DNA from: a virus
Virus record (IMG/VR): IMGVR_UViG_3300042309_000556
Span: 1-37,917 of that record
Strand: one strand, 5' to 3'
DNA length: 37,917 nucleotides
Below, piece by piece: positions 23,867 to 30,778 of this stretch. Numbering within the stretch: the stretch's first letter is position 1; the number at the start of each line of letters is the position of its first letter. The notes beneath the pieces are model-generated. The model was not told the DNA's origin and did no database searches. It saw nothing but the letters and a program-made list of their open reading frames with translations. Made by a program: the position numbers and the translations under genes.

Positions 23867-24438
23867 GCGGCCTCCTGCTGCTGGTTGACGACGCAACGTC
23901 TGGCCAGTTCGACCAGCCACTCAGCCAGGGCTGGCGGGGTGTGCTCGCGTTCGGCCTTGGTCACACTCGGAAGGCGCGGATAGCTCTTGGTCGGCCGGAT
24001 GCAGTGCGTTGCCCTGCCCGGTCGGTGCGGGATTGCTGGGATGTCACTGGGGGCGCAACCGACGATGTAGAGCCACGTCGCTTTCTCGGCGCGATGACCC
24101 CAGTGGAACTGCTCGATCGCTAGCGTCCAGCCACCCCACGCATCGGGGAACTCGCCCGGATGAGGCATGTGGCAATGGTTGAACAGGGAGCTTTCAGCAG
24201 GGTGTTCCAACACGCCGCCCCAAGTCCTGACTTGATCGACCGCCCACGGCCCTAACGCCTTCTCGTCAGGCCGCCCCTTGGCAAACTGGCGCAGCCGGCC
24301 CCACGTGCGGCACGGCGGATGCGCTACCACCGGCATGCCACCGGCATAGTTGCGGGCATCGCGGTCAATGTCGAACACGTCGCAGCCAGGGATGGTTTTG
24401 TAGACGCTGTCCTGGCGGGCAAAGAGGACGGCGATCAC
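23863..24438 (-). CDS. phage protein with methyltransferase-like motifs (191 aa)
   Basis: 191 residues, GTG start. The order VLFARQDSVY, CDVFDIDRDARNY and MPVVAHPPCRTWGRLR recalls a Rossmann strand, an acidic loop and the PPC motif of cytosine-C5 methyltransferases; the end (ERTPP-like EREHTPPALAEWLVELA) also matches C5 methyltransferase C-termini. At 191 residues it is far shorter than complete enzymes and lacks an obvious target domain, so it may be inactive or a distinct family. It sits among nin-type genes. Confidence 0.65.
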   Translation of the reverse strand: MIAVLFARQDSVYKTIPGCDVFDIDRDARNYAGGMPVVAHPPCRTWGRLRQFAKGRPDEKALGPWAVDQVRTWGGVLEHPAESSLFNHCHMPHPGEFPDAWGGWTLAIEQFHWGHRAEKATWLYIVGCAPSDIPAIPHRPGRATHCIRPTKSYPRLPSVTKAEREHTPPALAEWLVELARRCVVNQQQEAA

Positions 24439-24593
24439 GGCACCAAATCCTCGTTGCCGCGCTGGATGGGGTCGGGCTCGACCTTGTCGTACTGCATCCG
24501 CATGTACGCCATCGCGCCAGGGCCGATGAAGCTCGTCAGGACGCGCAGCCAGTCGGACTCGATCAGCTCGTAGCCCTCGGGAATCTGGCTCAT
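24435..24593 (-). CDS. small hypothetical protein (52 aa)
   Basis: 52 residues, ATG at 24593 and stop at 24435, overlapping neighbours by four bases on both sides. Acidic and mixed composition (EGYELIESDWLRVLTSFIG). The perfect coupling supports it. No family is recognised. Confidence 0.6.
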   Translation of the reverse strand: MSQIPEGYELIESDWLRVLTSFIGPGAMAYMRMQYDKVEPDPIQRGNEDLVP

Positions 24594-24904
24594 ACCCCAG
24601 CCTCCTGCGTGCTGATCGGCCCGGCGTGCCTGTAGTCGCGCATGGGATCTTTCACGAACTTCCCGTTCTTCTTCGCTAGCACGGTGTACTCGCCGGACAC
24701 GTGCTGGGGGAATGTTTCATCCAGCTCATCAATCAGCGCCACGAATTTTTGCTGCCATTCGAGCGGCATGGACTGCAAGACGCGACGCGGGAATACGGCG
24801 TAGGCCGCGTATGTCAGACCAAAGGCATTCCAGACCGGCCCATCCCAGTACTCAGAAATGGGAAGCTCGTCAAACGCGCACGCGGGCGATGCGGGAAGGT
24901 TCAT
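24590..24904 (-). CDS. hypothetical protein (104 aa)
   Basis: 104 residues from the ATG at 24904, which overlaps the upstream stop and has an AAAGGAGTGAA site; the open frame upstream is only a shadow. It is aromatic-rich in the middle (PISEYWDGPVWNAFGLTYAAYA) and helical (LEWQQKFVALIDELDETF). No motif is recognised; it lies between small nin-type genes. Confidence 0.65.
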   Translation of the reverse strand: MNLPASPACAFDELPISEYWDGPVWNAFGLTYAAYAVFPRRVLQSMPLEWQQKFVALIDELDETFPQHVSGEYTVLAKKNGKFVKDPMRDYRHAGPISTQEAGV

Positions 24905-25239
24905 GGCTTCACTCCTTTTATCGAAAGGAACCCGTGGTCGTACCACCAGCGCAGGGTCCGGGTGACGCCGCGCAGGGCGTAGAACATCCAGTCGGCTTCG
25001 GTGAGGGTCTTGGTCGTGCCGTTGCTGTCGAACACCGTGTGGCAGGGCCCGCAGCCAAAGCACGCGCTGATGTCGTCCGGCTTCTGCCCACCGCCCACCT
25101 CGCCGATCAGTCGGACGTGGCACAGCATGTTGCCGGCCATCTTGGACTCGGTGTGGTCCGGGCAGACCCCCGCGATGTTCAGCATGCAGCGGGCGTCGTG
25201 GTGCCCGGCGCTCTTGCGTAGAGCGTTCGAGATGATCAC
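24901..25239 (-). CDS. YbcO-like (DUF1364) putative nuclease (112 aa)
   Basis: 112 residues from a GTG at 25239 (GTGA with the upstream stop). Cysteines and histidines are placed as in DUF1364/YbcO: ARCMLNIAGVC (C18, C26), NMLCHVRLIG (H41) and ACFGCGPCHTVFD (C60, C63, C66, H67), an HNH-like zinc-bound arrangement. In lambdoid phages it lies with ninB and rusA as here. DNA endonuclease activity is inferred from the family. Confidence 0.82.
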   Translation of the reverse strand: MIISNALRKSAGHHDARCMLNIAGVCPDHTESKMAGNMLCHVRLIGEVGGGQKPDDISACFGCGPCHTVFDSNGTTKTLTEADWMFYALRGVTRTLRWWYDHGFLSIKGVKP

Positions 25240-25427
25240 GCCGCCTCCTTGTACTTGCGAAGTTTCTCGCCGGCCTGCGGATCGCCGAAGTACTCCAGAA
25301 CGAGTCGATTGAGCGTCACATCGCACGGGTCGCACAGGTACTTGGATCGCTTCTTTCGGTCGTCGGCGCACGCCTGGACGTTCCAACGGTTGGCCGCCTT
25401 GGCGCAGCGGCAGTGAGCGCACTTCAT
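25236..25427 (-). CDS. small zinc-ribbon protein (63 aa)
   Basis: 63 residues, ATG at 25427 overlapping the NinB stop. Pairs CAHCRC near the start and LCDPCD near residue 32, plus C20, suggest one or two zinc sites. The C-terminus is charged and helical. Such small proteins occur among nin-region genes; its role is unknown. Confidence 0.7.
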   Translation of the reverse strand: MKCAHCRCAKAANRWNVQACADDRKKRSKYLCDPCDVTLNRLVLEYFGDPQAGEKLRKYKEAA

Positions 25428-25849
25428 GCAGCCCTCCGTAGCGGCTCGACCATCGACACGCCCCGCTCTGCCATGAATGCTTCGATCAGCGTCTGCAGGT
25501 CGATCATTTCCCCGACCTTCATCCGGCTGGTCCGGGAGCCAAGCATCACGAACCCGCCGTCGATGCCCTGGGCGACGCGCTGGTGCCGGGTCAAGGCCGC
25601 GGTGAACAGCTCCTTCCAATCCTCCGGCGACAGGCGCTGCATGCGACCATCGACCGGCCATTCGACCTGGCGTGACACCAGCGTCAGCAGCACCCATAGC
25701 CGGCTGTTCTGCTCCAGCGTCCGGGTCGGCTTGGCCTCGCTGATTTCCACCTTGGCCGACTGGCCCAGCTCCAGGAACTGGCAGGCGAACTTCCAGGCAG
25801 CGGCCATGCGGTCGCGGGCGTTGCCGGGGTTGAGGACGAAAGCGGTCAT
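25424..25849 (-). CDS. ninB: NinB/Orf-type recombination mediator (141 aa)
   Basis: 141 residues from the ATG at 25849 (ATGA overlap). It carries the Orf pattern: KPTRTLEQNSRLWVLLTLVSRQVEW, then RLSPEDWKELFTAALTRHQR and GFVMLGSRTSRMKVGEM. Lambda Orf (NinB) helps recombination in place of RecFOR by binding ssDNA and SSB. An upstream extension to 25912 is not needed. It adjoins NinI-like and zinc-protein genes, as in lambdoid nin regions. Confidence 0.9.
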   Translation of the reverse strand: MTAFVLNPGNARDRMAAAWKFACQFLELGQSAKVEISEAKPTRTLEQNSRLWVLLTLVSRQVEWPVDGRMQRLSPEDWKELFTAALTRHQRVAQGIDGGFVMLGSRTSRMKVGEMIDLQTLIEAFMAERGVSMVEPLRRAA

Positions 25850-26526
25850 GCGGCTTCCTGCAGCAGGTAGTGCTGGATGCACGCCAAGGTCAGAGGGCCG
25901 CCAAATACGCACCCGGTATCGATGTATCTGACGTTTCCTAGCGTAACGGGCTGCTTAATCGGCGTGTGGCCTACGTAGACCACGGCGACGCTAGAAACGA
26001 ACGAGTCTTCCTGTAGCGAGATTCGGTCGCGGCTCCACATGGCAACGTCGCGTACCCGTGTGTCGCCCGTCTCAAGGAGGCGGCAGAACTCGCGCCAGTC
26101 ATATGGCACTGGCTCTGCATGGACTACACCGACAAGTCCGGTATCGGTCCACACGTCTAACGCCAGCGGCATCTGCTCGAACGCTCTGGAGATTTCCTGC
26201 TGCTGAGATTCGGCCAGGTCGATGAACCAGCGCCCGCCGTTACGCTCATAATGGAATGCGTGGTTGTGGCCGTCGGCGAAGTTGATCGCCATCTGTTCGT
26301 GGTTGCCTCGCACGGCGTGGAACCACGGCTCGGCGAGCCATGCAATGGCTTCGATGGATGCCGGCCCACGGTCAACTAGATCTCCGACGGAGAACAGGCG
26401 ATCACAATGCTTGTCGAATCCTACCCGCTCCATCGCCGAGCGAAGCCGGTCGAAGCAGCCGTGGATATCGCCGACCACAAAGTCCCGACCGGCGTCGTTC
26501 TGCTGGAAATGCTGGACAGCGCTCAC
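25846..26526 (-). CDS. ninI: NinI-like metallophosphatase (226 aa)
   Basis: 226 residues, GTG start coupled to the helicase stop. Phosphatase motifs: GDIHG (19-23), GDLVDRG (48-54), GNHE (74-77), VHAE (135-138) and GHTP (186-189), which bind two metals. This is the lambda PP/PPP type serine/threonine phosphatase. Lambda NinI has the same fold (221 residues). Its role in infection is not clear in lambda. Confidence 0.93.
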   Translation of the reverse strand: MSAVQHFQQNDAGRDFVVGDIHGCFDRLRSAMERVGFDKHCDRLFSVGDLVDRGPASIEAIAWLAEPWFHAVRGNHEQMAINFADGHNHAFHYERNGGRWFIDLAESQQQEISRAFEQMPLALDVWTDTGLVGVVHAEPVPYDWREFCRLLETGDTRVRDVAMWSRDRISLQEDSFVSSVAVVYVGHTPIKQPVTLGNVRYIDTGCVFGGPLTLACIQHYLLQEAA

Positions 26527-27812
26527 GCCGCCAGCTCCTGCACATCCCGCTGACCGTTGCTCAGGTCCTCAAATGCCATCGTGTGAGGCACGAACCGGAA
26601 CTTCTTGTAGCCGGTCGGTCCGTGGCGGTTCTTCTCGATCAGCACCTCGGCGATGCCCGGATCCGGCGAGTCGCGGTTGTAAACATCGTCCCGGTACAGC
26701 ATCAGGATCTGGTCTGCCTCGCGGGTCAGCTCGTCGCTGTTGGCCAGATCGCCAGCCGTCGGGCGCTTGTCGGTGCGGGTGTCCACGCCCTTCACCACTT
26801 GGGCCAGGGACACAACCGGAATCTGGAGGTCACGCGCCAAGTTCTTCAGGCCACGGGCCACCAAGGACACTTCCGTGATGCGATCGGCGCGCGGCACGGT
26901 GATGCGCTGGGCGTAGTCCACGAACAGAATTTCGATGCCGTGGGCGTGCTTCCACTTGCGGCTGATGCCGACCAGCTCGTCCAGGGTCACCGCCGACCGG
27001 TCATAGATCCACATCAGGCGCGTGATTGCCGACGTGATACCGGCGGTGAGCTTCGACCAGTCCTCATCCTGCAGCGTGCCGGCGCGCATCGCGGTCGCCG
27101 AGACCTTGGACGCCAGGGCCGCACGACGCAGACCGATCTGCGCGGCTGGCTGTTCTGCGCTGATGATCCCCACTCGCCTACCCGATGCCGCGGCAGCCTC
27201 AGCCAGACCCAGCATGAAGGCCGTCTTGCCCATCGCCGGGCGGCCACCCACGATCGTCAGGTCCGAGTTGTGCCAGCCTCCCAGAATCGCGTCGAGCTCG
27301 CGCAGGCCAGTGGTGATGCCCGGCAGCCTTCCGCCGTTGCGAAACGCCTCGTCGGTGATCTTGTGGGCCATGTTCAGTATCTGCTTGCCGGTGAACTCGT
27401 GCTCGGTTACCTCGGCGTTGAGCGACAGCAGCGCGGCGATCGCCTCGTTCACTGACTCGGGCTCGCGGCCCTTGGCACCCATCAGTAGGCGCTGGCCGAT
27501 ACCGGCGGCCTCGCGCATCCGCCAGTTCTCGCGGACCAGCTCGGCGTAGACCAGCACTGACGACCCGGTGATGGCGTTGGTTGCCAAGTCCATGACGTCG
27601 ATCGCGTCACCCGGCAGCGCGTCCATCAGCGTCACCGCGTCGGCTGGCTCGCCGGCCAGGATGGCGTCACGGATCACCGACCACAGGCGCTGCCGCAACG
27701 GGCTGGTGAACTGCTCGGCGGTCAGGAAGGCACAGACGTCGTGGAACGCCTCGTTGCGCGCCATGACGCCGGCCAGCACAGCTTCCTCGGCATGTACGGG
27801 GTTCTGGCTCAC
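26523..27812 (-). CDS. replicative DNA helicase, DnaB family (429 aa)
   Basis: 429 residues. The N-terminal helical domain (1-150) starts with NPVHAEEAVLAGVMARN, the DnaB pattern. The RecA-like domain has Walker A GRPAMGKT (190-197), IISAEQP, and Walker B ILFVDY (295-300), then an arginine-finger region (AGDLANSDELTREADQIL). It opens replication forks. In P22 the helicase (gp12) is of DnaB type next to an O-like initiator (gp18), as here. GTG start coupled to the initiator gene. Confidence 0.95.
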   Translation of the reverse strand: MSQNPVHAEEAVLAGVMARNEAFHDVCAFLTAEQFTSPLRQRLWSVIRDAILAGEPADAVTLMDALPGDAIDVMDLATNAITGSSVLVYAELVRENWRMREAAGIGQRLLMGAKGREPESVNEAIAALLSLNAEVTEHEFTGKQILNMAHKITDEAFRNGGRLPGITTGLRELDAILGGWHNSDLTIVGGRPAMGKTAFMLGLAEAAAASGRRVGIISAEQPAAQIGLRRAALASKVSATAMRAGTLQDEDWSKLTAGITSAITRLMWIYDRSAVTLDELVGISRKWKHAHGIEILFVDYAQRITVPRADRITEVSLVARGLKNLARDLQIPVVSLAQVVKGVDTRTDKRPTAGDLANSDELTREADQILMLYRDDVYNRDSPDPGIAEVLIEKNRHGPTGYKKFRFVPHTMAFEDLSNGQRDVQELAA

Positions 27813-28480
27813 AGGGCGCGCCTACCGCCACCGGGGCGTTGTTCCATCGGGATCACGTTTTCCGCACCGGTGGGCAACTTCGCCCAGTTCTCGCGGATGG
27901 CCTCCATGAAGGCGGCGTCCCAGTCGGCGTAGGTGTAGCCCTTGGCCGTGGCCTTGGCCCGGAACGACTCCAGATGTTGCTCCAGCCGGTTGTGCCCCTT
28001 CTCGGCTGCCCATGCCCGGACGCGTTCGGTGATCCCGAAGTTTTCCGGCAGAGCGGTTTTCGAAGGAGCGCGCTTGCGCGGAATCTCTTTCTTTTCTTCT
28101 CTCTTCTGTTCTGTTCTGTTCTGTTCTAGGGCGTCACATACCTGTTCTTGTGACGTCACATGTGACAACTTCTTCCTGTCACGGTAGGCCTTGGTCCTTG
28201 CTGTGCTTGAGTCTGAGGCGAATTGGCGCTCCTCCCAGTGGACGATCTCCCAGCTGTTATTGATGAACCCCTTGGCCACAAACAGCGCCTTGGTTTCCGC
28301 CAATTCCTCGCTGCTGATGCGCAACTGAAACGCGATCTCCTCGTCACTCAACGTCACTGTGACGTCACTGCAACGCATGCAGAACAACATCACCAAGCGT
28401 CGCTGCATCGCTTCCGACATCATCTGGACCTTGGGGTCCGATGAGAACTCGGCATAGAGTCGGAACCACTGGTTTGCCAT
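27809..28480 (-). CDS. lambda O/P22 gp18-like replication initiator (223 aa)
   Basis: 223 residues. The N-terminal part (1-110) is a winged-helix-like domain (QWFRLYAEFSSDPKVQMM, LRISSEELAETKALF, INNSWEIVHWEERQF). A charged linker (EQNRTEQKREEKKEIPRKR, about 117-135) follows, then a C-terminal domain with LPENFGITERVRAWAAEKG. The layout and place before a DnaB-like gene match O-type initiators that bind an origin inside their own gene. Repeats in the DNA (separate entry) support that. Confidence 0.85.
   Translation of the reverse strand: MANQWFRLYAEFSSDPKVQMMSEAMQRRLVMLFCMRCSDVTVTLSDEEIAFQLRISSEELAETKALFVAKGFINNSWEIVHWEERQFASDSSTARTKAYRDRKKLSHVTSQEQVCDALEQNRTEQKREEKKEIPRKRAPSKTALPENFGITERVRAWAAEKGHNRLEQHLESFRAKATAKGYTYADWDAAFMEAIRENWAKLPTGAENVIPMEQRPGGGRRAL
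28085..28368. other. candidate replication origin inside the initiator gene
   Basis: Direct repeats of CGTCAC at 28132, 28154, 28342, 28352 and 28363, with inverted copies at 28150 and 28359. Three of them (ACGTCACT type) are spaced 10 and 11 bases, on one helix face. Two local palindromes (TGTGACGTCACA and GTCACATGTGAC) overlap at 28149-28166. A pyrimidine tract with four TTCTG repeats (28104-28126) lies beside. Lambda and P22 also carry origin iterons inside the O-type gene. Unproven. Confidence 0.5.
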
Positions 28481-28686
28481 TACGCCGCCTTCAGCTCCAG
28501 CTGAGGTGTCGGAAGCCGGCGGCGCTCATCCTCAGCGCGCACAGCTGCCAGTTGTGATTCGTAGGCCACGCGCTCTGCGTAGCTCATCGGTTCTGCTTCC
28601 AGGGCTGCAAGGCACTGGTCAAATGGGTTCGGCTTCATGGGGCTGACCTTGCTGCCAATGCCGCGACGTAATCTGGTCTTTCGCAT
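28480..28686 (-). CDS. small hypothetical protein (68 aa)
   Basis: 68 residues from the ATG at 28686, which overlaps the upstream TGA (TGATG). It starts basic (MRKTRLRRG), with an acidic helical middle (CLAALEAEPMSYAERVAYE), and ends KAA. An alternative start at 28638 (MKPNPFDQ) gives 52 residues. No family is recognised. Confidence 0.6.
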   Translation of the reverse strand: MRKTRLRRGIGSKVSPMKPNPFDQCLAALEAEPMSYAERVAYESQLAAVRAEDERRRLPTPQLELKAA

Positions 28687-28859
28687 CACGCCACCCTTGG
28701 CCCGGTCGGGTCCGGCATCGGGCGCGTCCACCGCCGGGACCATTCCTGTGCCTCACGCTTGGCCCGGTACTCGAACCCGCGCTGGATCGGGGTCGCGCCG
28801 GGCTGCTGGTTCGTCCAGTTGCGCAGGGATTCCTGGATGGCTTTCTGGGTCAGGTTCAT
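28686..28859 (-). CDS. small hypothetical protein (57 aa)
   Basis: 57 residues, ATG at 28859 overlapping the stop of the CII-like gene. Basic and Trp/Arg-rich (LRNWTNQQPGATPIQRG, REAQEWSRRWTRP). It ends with TGATG coupling to the next gene. Function unknown; the basic, aromatic composition could suit nucleic-acid binding. Confidence 0.6.
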   Translation of the reverse strand: MNLTQKAIQESLRNWTNQQPGATPIQRGFEYRAKREAQEWSRRWTRPMPDPTGPRVA

Positions 28860-29209
28860 GCGGCGAGCCTCATTTGTTCGGCCAGGCGCATGACTGCGCA
28901 GCTGCCTTCAAGAGCCGCTTGGAAGTCGATGTACTGGCGCAGGAGGTTGGATCCGGTCGCCGCACACAGGGGGCTGACCAGCTTCCGGGGAATCGGCCGG
29001 CGGCCGTTCTGAAGTCGCGATAGGTAGGACTTCGTCTTGCCTATCCGCATCGCGATGTAATCGAGCTTGTAGCCACTGGCAGCGATGGCAACTTCCAGCG
29101 CCTGAGCCTGCGATTCCAGCTGTCGCACGATCTTTGCCGGCGCGTCGGTCGGTCCGTGATGAACGCCGAATGCCAGCCTCAATTCCTTTTGGTTTCCGTC
29201 GGTTGCCAT
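28856..29209 (-). CDS. HTH regulator in the cII position (117 aa)
   Basis: 117 residues with one helix-turn-helix (about 48-70: YKLDYIAMRIGKTKSYLSRLQ). It stands where cII stands in lambda, between cro and the initiator, and the start codon lies within the TTGC boxes of the PRE-type promoter, as for lambda cII. Sequence similarity to CII itself is not obvious. I propose it as the activator of that promoter; it could instead be a Cro-like repressor. Confidence 0.7.
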   Translation of the reverse strand: MATDGNQKELRLAFGVHHGPTDAPAKIVRQLESQAQALEVAIAASGYKLDYIAMRIGKTKSYLSRLQNGRRPIPRKLVSPLCAATGSNLLRQYIDFQAALEGSCAVMRLAEQMRLAA

Positions 29210-29246
29210 GAGTTGCCTACTGTTGCCAAAGCCTTTCGGGCGAAAT
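29203..29246 (+). promoter_or_regulatory. PRE-type promoter with three CII boxes
   Basis: Three TTGC tetrads at 29203, 29213 and 29223 are separated by exactly six bases each, i.e. TTGC-N6-TTGC twice, the lambda CII site. CGAAAT (29241-29246) lies 14 bases after the last box, the distance of the -10 in lambda PRE. It points toward the repressor and antisense to cro. The first box overlaps the start of the CII-like gene. Confidence 0.65.
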
Positions 29247-29274
29247 AAAAGCCCGACCCCGGAGGACCGAGCCG

Positions 29275-29394
29275 ATGAATGCGTTACGAGAAGAAACCGC
29301 GCCGAACGTCGTTACGCTCGTGCGTATCTGCGACCGCTGGTTCGCGATCCGCTGGATTGATGGGCAGTGCCACTACCGACAGGTGGGCAAGTGA
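29275..29394 (+). CDS. 39-aa small protein on the PRE transcript
   Basis: 39 residues, ATG 29275, TGA 29394. A clear GGAGG ribosome-binding site ends nine bases before the ATG. Composition is mixed and Arg/Trp-containing (LVRICDRWFAIRWIDGQCHY). It lies on the opposite strand to cro and the CII-like gene, in the space between them, 30 bases after the PRE -10, so it would be made during lysogeny establishment. No family is recognised. Confidence 0.55.
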   Translation: MNALREETAPNVVTLVRICDRWFAIRWIDGQCHYRQVGK

Positions 29395-29402
29395 GGCGTG
29401 CA

Positions 29403-29612
29403 TCAGGCGGCCGCCTTCTTCTTGGCGGCGCGCGCCTCGAAGTACCGCGGCTTGAGCTTCGAGAGCTTGAGCGCGGCATCGGCGTTGGGGGACTTAGTGC
29501 GGCCAGCCATGATCTCGCGGACCGCGTTAGGGGAAACCCCCATCCGTTCGGCCAGGTCATTCACGGATGCACCGGCATCCAAGAGCGAACGAATGTGTGT
29601 TTTCCAGTCCAT
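29403..29612 (-). CDS. cro: Cro-like repressor (69 aa)
   Basis: 69 residues with a helix-turn-helix (about 17-38: VNDLAERMGVSPNAVREIM) and a basic C-terminus (YFEARAAKKKAAA). It is first gene of the rightward-type operon, divergent from the CI-like gene across operators, as cro is. The ATG lies eight bases after the -10 of PR, so the mRNA starts near it. It should bind the same operators as the CI-like protein. Confidence 0.85.
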   Translation of the reverse strand: MDWKTHIRSLLDAGASVNDLAERMGVSPNAVREIMAGRTKSPNADAALKLSKLKPRYFEARAAKKKAAA

Positions 29613-29620
29613 GGGCAGTG

Positions 29621-29675
29621 AATCTACAGAATCCTGTAGCGCCAGTCAACAGCATCCTGTTACAGCGTTCTGTGA
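29621..29675. promoter_or_regulatory. PR promoter and three CI/Cro operators
   Basis: PR on the minus strand is TTGACT (29649-29644), 17 bases, TAGATT (29626-29621). Operators, 16 bp each: 29624-29639 CTACAGAATCCTGTAG, 29647-29662 CAACAGCATCCTGTTA, 29660-29675 TTACAGCGTTCTGTGA. The first covers the -10 and spacer, the second the -35. The second and third overlap by three bases. The maintenance promoter toward the repressor is not clear in the sequence. Confidence 0.85.
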
Positions 29676-29685
29676 CCATCCCGCC

Positions 29686-30114
29686 ATGGAAACCGTCGGC
29701 GCCAGAGTCAAGAAAGAGCGGGAATCTCAAGGGATTTCCCGTACCGAACTGTCCAAGCTGAGTGGGGTTGGCTACAGCACCCTGGCCGAGCTGGAGCGCG
29801 GGGGCATGCAGACGACGACCAAAATCAACGTCATCGCTTCGGTGCTGGGCGTACACGCTCGGTGGCTGGAGACGGGACGGGGCGAGCGGCTTCCGGCTGA
29901 GTTCCGGTCTCAGACTGAGCGACTGGACGACGAAACAATGTCTCAGGGGGTCGAGCTGCTGTATCTCCTGGCGGATGCCAGGCCAGAGGACAAGCGCTTG
30001 CAACGGCCCTCTTGGGCCATGATCAAGATCGCCGCCAAGGCCGTAAAGAAGGCCGAAGGCTCTCCGCGTGAAGCTATGGCCGAGATTTTGTCGGAGCTTT
30101 CAAAGGAGATGTAG
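29686..30114 (+). CDS. CI-like prophage repressor without peptidase domain (142 aa)
   Basis: 142 residues from the ATG at 29686. An HTH_3-type domain occupies about 4-65: ARVKKERESQGISRTELSKL, GVGYSTLAELERGG, HARWLETGRGERLP, the layout of 434/P22 c2-type repressor heads. The C-terminal 75 residues are charged and helical, with no Ser-Lys S24 peptidase motifs, so RecA-driven self-cleavage is not expected. There is no Shine-Dalgarno before the ATG, suggesting a leaderless mRNA from the maintenance promoter. It heads an operon of five genes. Confidence 0.85.
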   Translation: METVGARVKKERESQGISRTELSKLSGVGYSTLAELERGGMQTTTKINVIASVLGVHARWLETGRGERLPAEFRSQTERLDDETMSQGVELLYLLADARPEDKRLQRPSWAMIKIAAKAVKKAEGSPREAMAEILSELSKEM

Positions 30115-30116
30115 GC

Positions 30117-30431
30117 ATGGCGTTAGACCCGGTTGCACTGAAGTCGTTGGCCCTGGAACTTGCGGCGTCGATGCCGCCAACTCCGGACTCAAGCATTGAT
30201 TACCCGGGTGTGGATGTCTCTCCACGGGGCCGCAAGATGACCGCCATCATCCACATTGCTGATCGACACAACTGGCATTCGGCGATCACCCACTTCCTGC
30301 AGACCAAGGGTGTGCCGTACCTGTCAGACCTCAGTACGCCCCAGCTAGATGACCTGCACAGCCGGATGCAAGGCTTCGTTGAAGCCGCCGAGTTCGGATG
30401 CAGCCTGGAAGACTGCTTACCTGCGATGTAA
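30117..30431 (+). CDS. hypothetical protein of the repressor operon (104 aa)
   Basis: 104 residues, two bases after the repressor stop, with a GGAGATG site. A mixed fold with RKMTAIIHIADRHNWHSAIT and QLDDLHSRMQGFVEAAEFG. It has no signal or membrane segment. Transcribed with the repressor, so likely expressed in the lysogen. No family is recognised. Confidence 0.72.
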   Translation: MALDPVALKSLALELAASMPPTPDSSIDYPGVDVSPRGRKMTAIIHIADRHNWHSAITHFLQTKGVPYLSDLSTPQLDDLHSRMQGFVEAAEFGCSLEDCLPAM

Positions 30432-30455
30432 AGCTCAATTACGAAAGGAATCCTG

Positions 30456-30776
30456 ATGCGTTTACTCACCATGGCAATTACGGGCTGCGCGCTGACACTT
30501 ACTGCCTGCGCCACCTCACAGCAGGGCCCCGATCTGAAACAGATGCAGGCACAGTACGAATCGTGGCTCTCCGGTGTACCGGTGCCTTCGACGGACGCTG
30601 AGCGAAGTGAGACCTGTCGAAACCTGAGGGTTGAAGCAGCCAGAATGCAGTCCCTTAATGACTCCACTGGCGCCATGGGGCTCAACCAGTTCCAGGCCGC
30701 TGAGATGAGGACTAGAGGCAACAGGAACATTGCCTTGATCCAGTCGAAGATGGCCGATTTCCGCTGCGGAGGTTGA
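30456..30776 (+). CDS. lipoprotein, candidate conversion / exclusion factor (106 aa)
   Basis: 106 residues with a signal peptide and lipobox: MRLLTMAITGCALTLTAC, with Cys at 18 (L-T-A-C). The mature part is polar and helical (LKQMQAQYESWLSG, RNLRVEAARMQSLN) with two further Cys. An AAAGGAATCC site precedes the ATG. It is in the repressor operon, so it is likely made in the lysogen. Outer-membrane lipoproteins of prophages often block superinfection; that is inference here. Confidence 0.75.
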   Translation: MRLLTMAITGCALTLTACATSQQGPDLKQMQAQYESWLSGVPVPSTDAERSETCRNLRVEAARMQSLNDSTGAMGLNQFQAAEMRTRGNRNIALIQSKMADFRCGG

Positions 30777-30778
30777 CC

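Noticed and set aside
25240-25697. Long open frame extending upstream of the YbcO-like and zinc-protein genes
   Set aside because: The upstream part is a shadow of the NinB gene; the GTG and ATG at 25239 and 25427 are coupled to upstream stops.
26340-27455. 371-codon plus-strand frame opposite the helicase gene
   Set aside because: It is a shadow of a clear DnaB-type gene, with His/Arg-rich sequence and no start signal.
28104-28126. CRISPR-like or phase-variable repeat (TTCTG) tract
   Set aside because: Four pentamer units inside a coding linker are too few and lack spacers; better explained as part of the linker and candidate origin.
29228-29256. Terminator (tR1-like) between cro and the CII-like gene
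   Set aside because: TCGGGC/GCCCGA forms a hairpin but has no T-run on the minus strand after it; I could not support a terminator.
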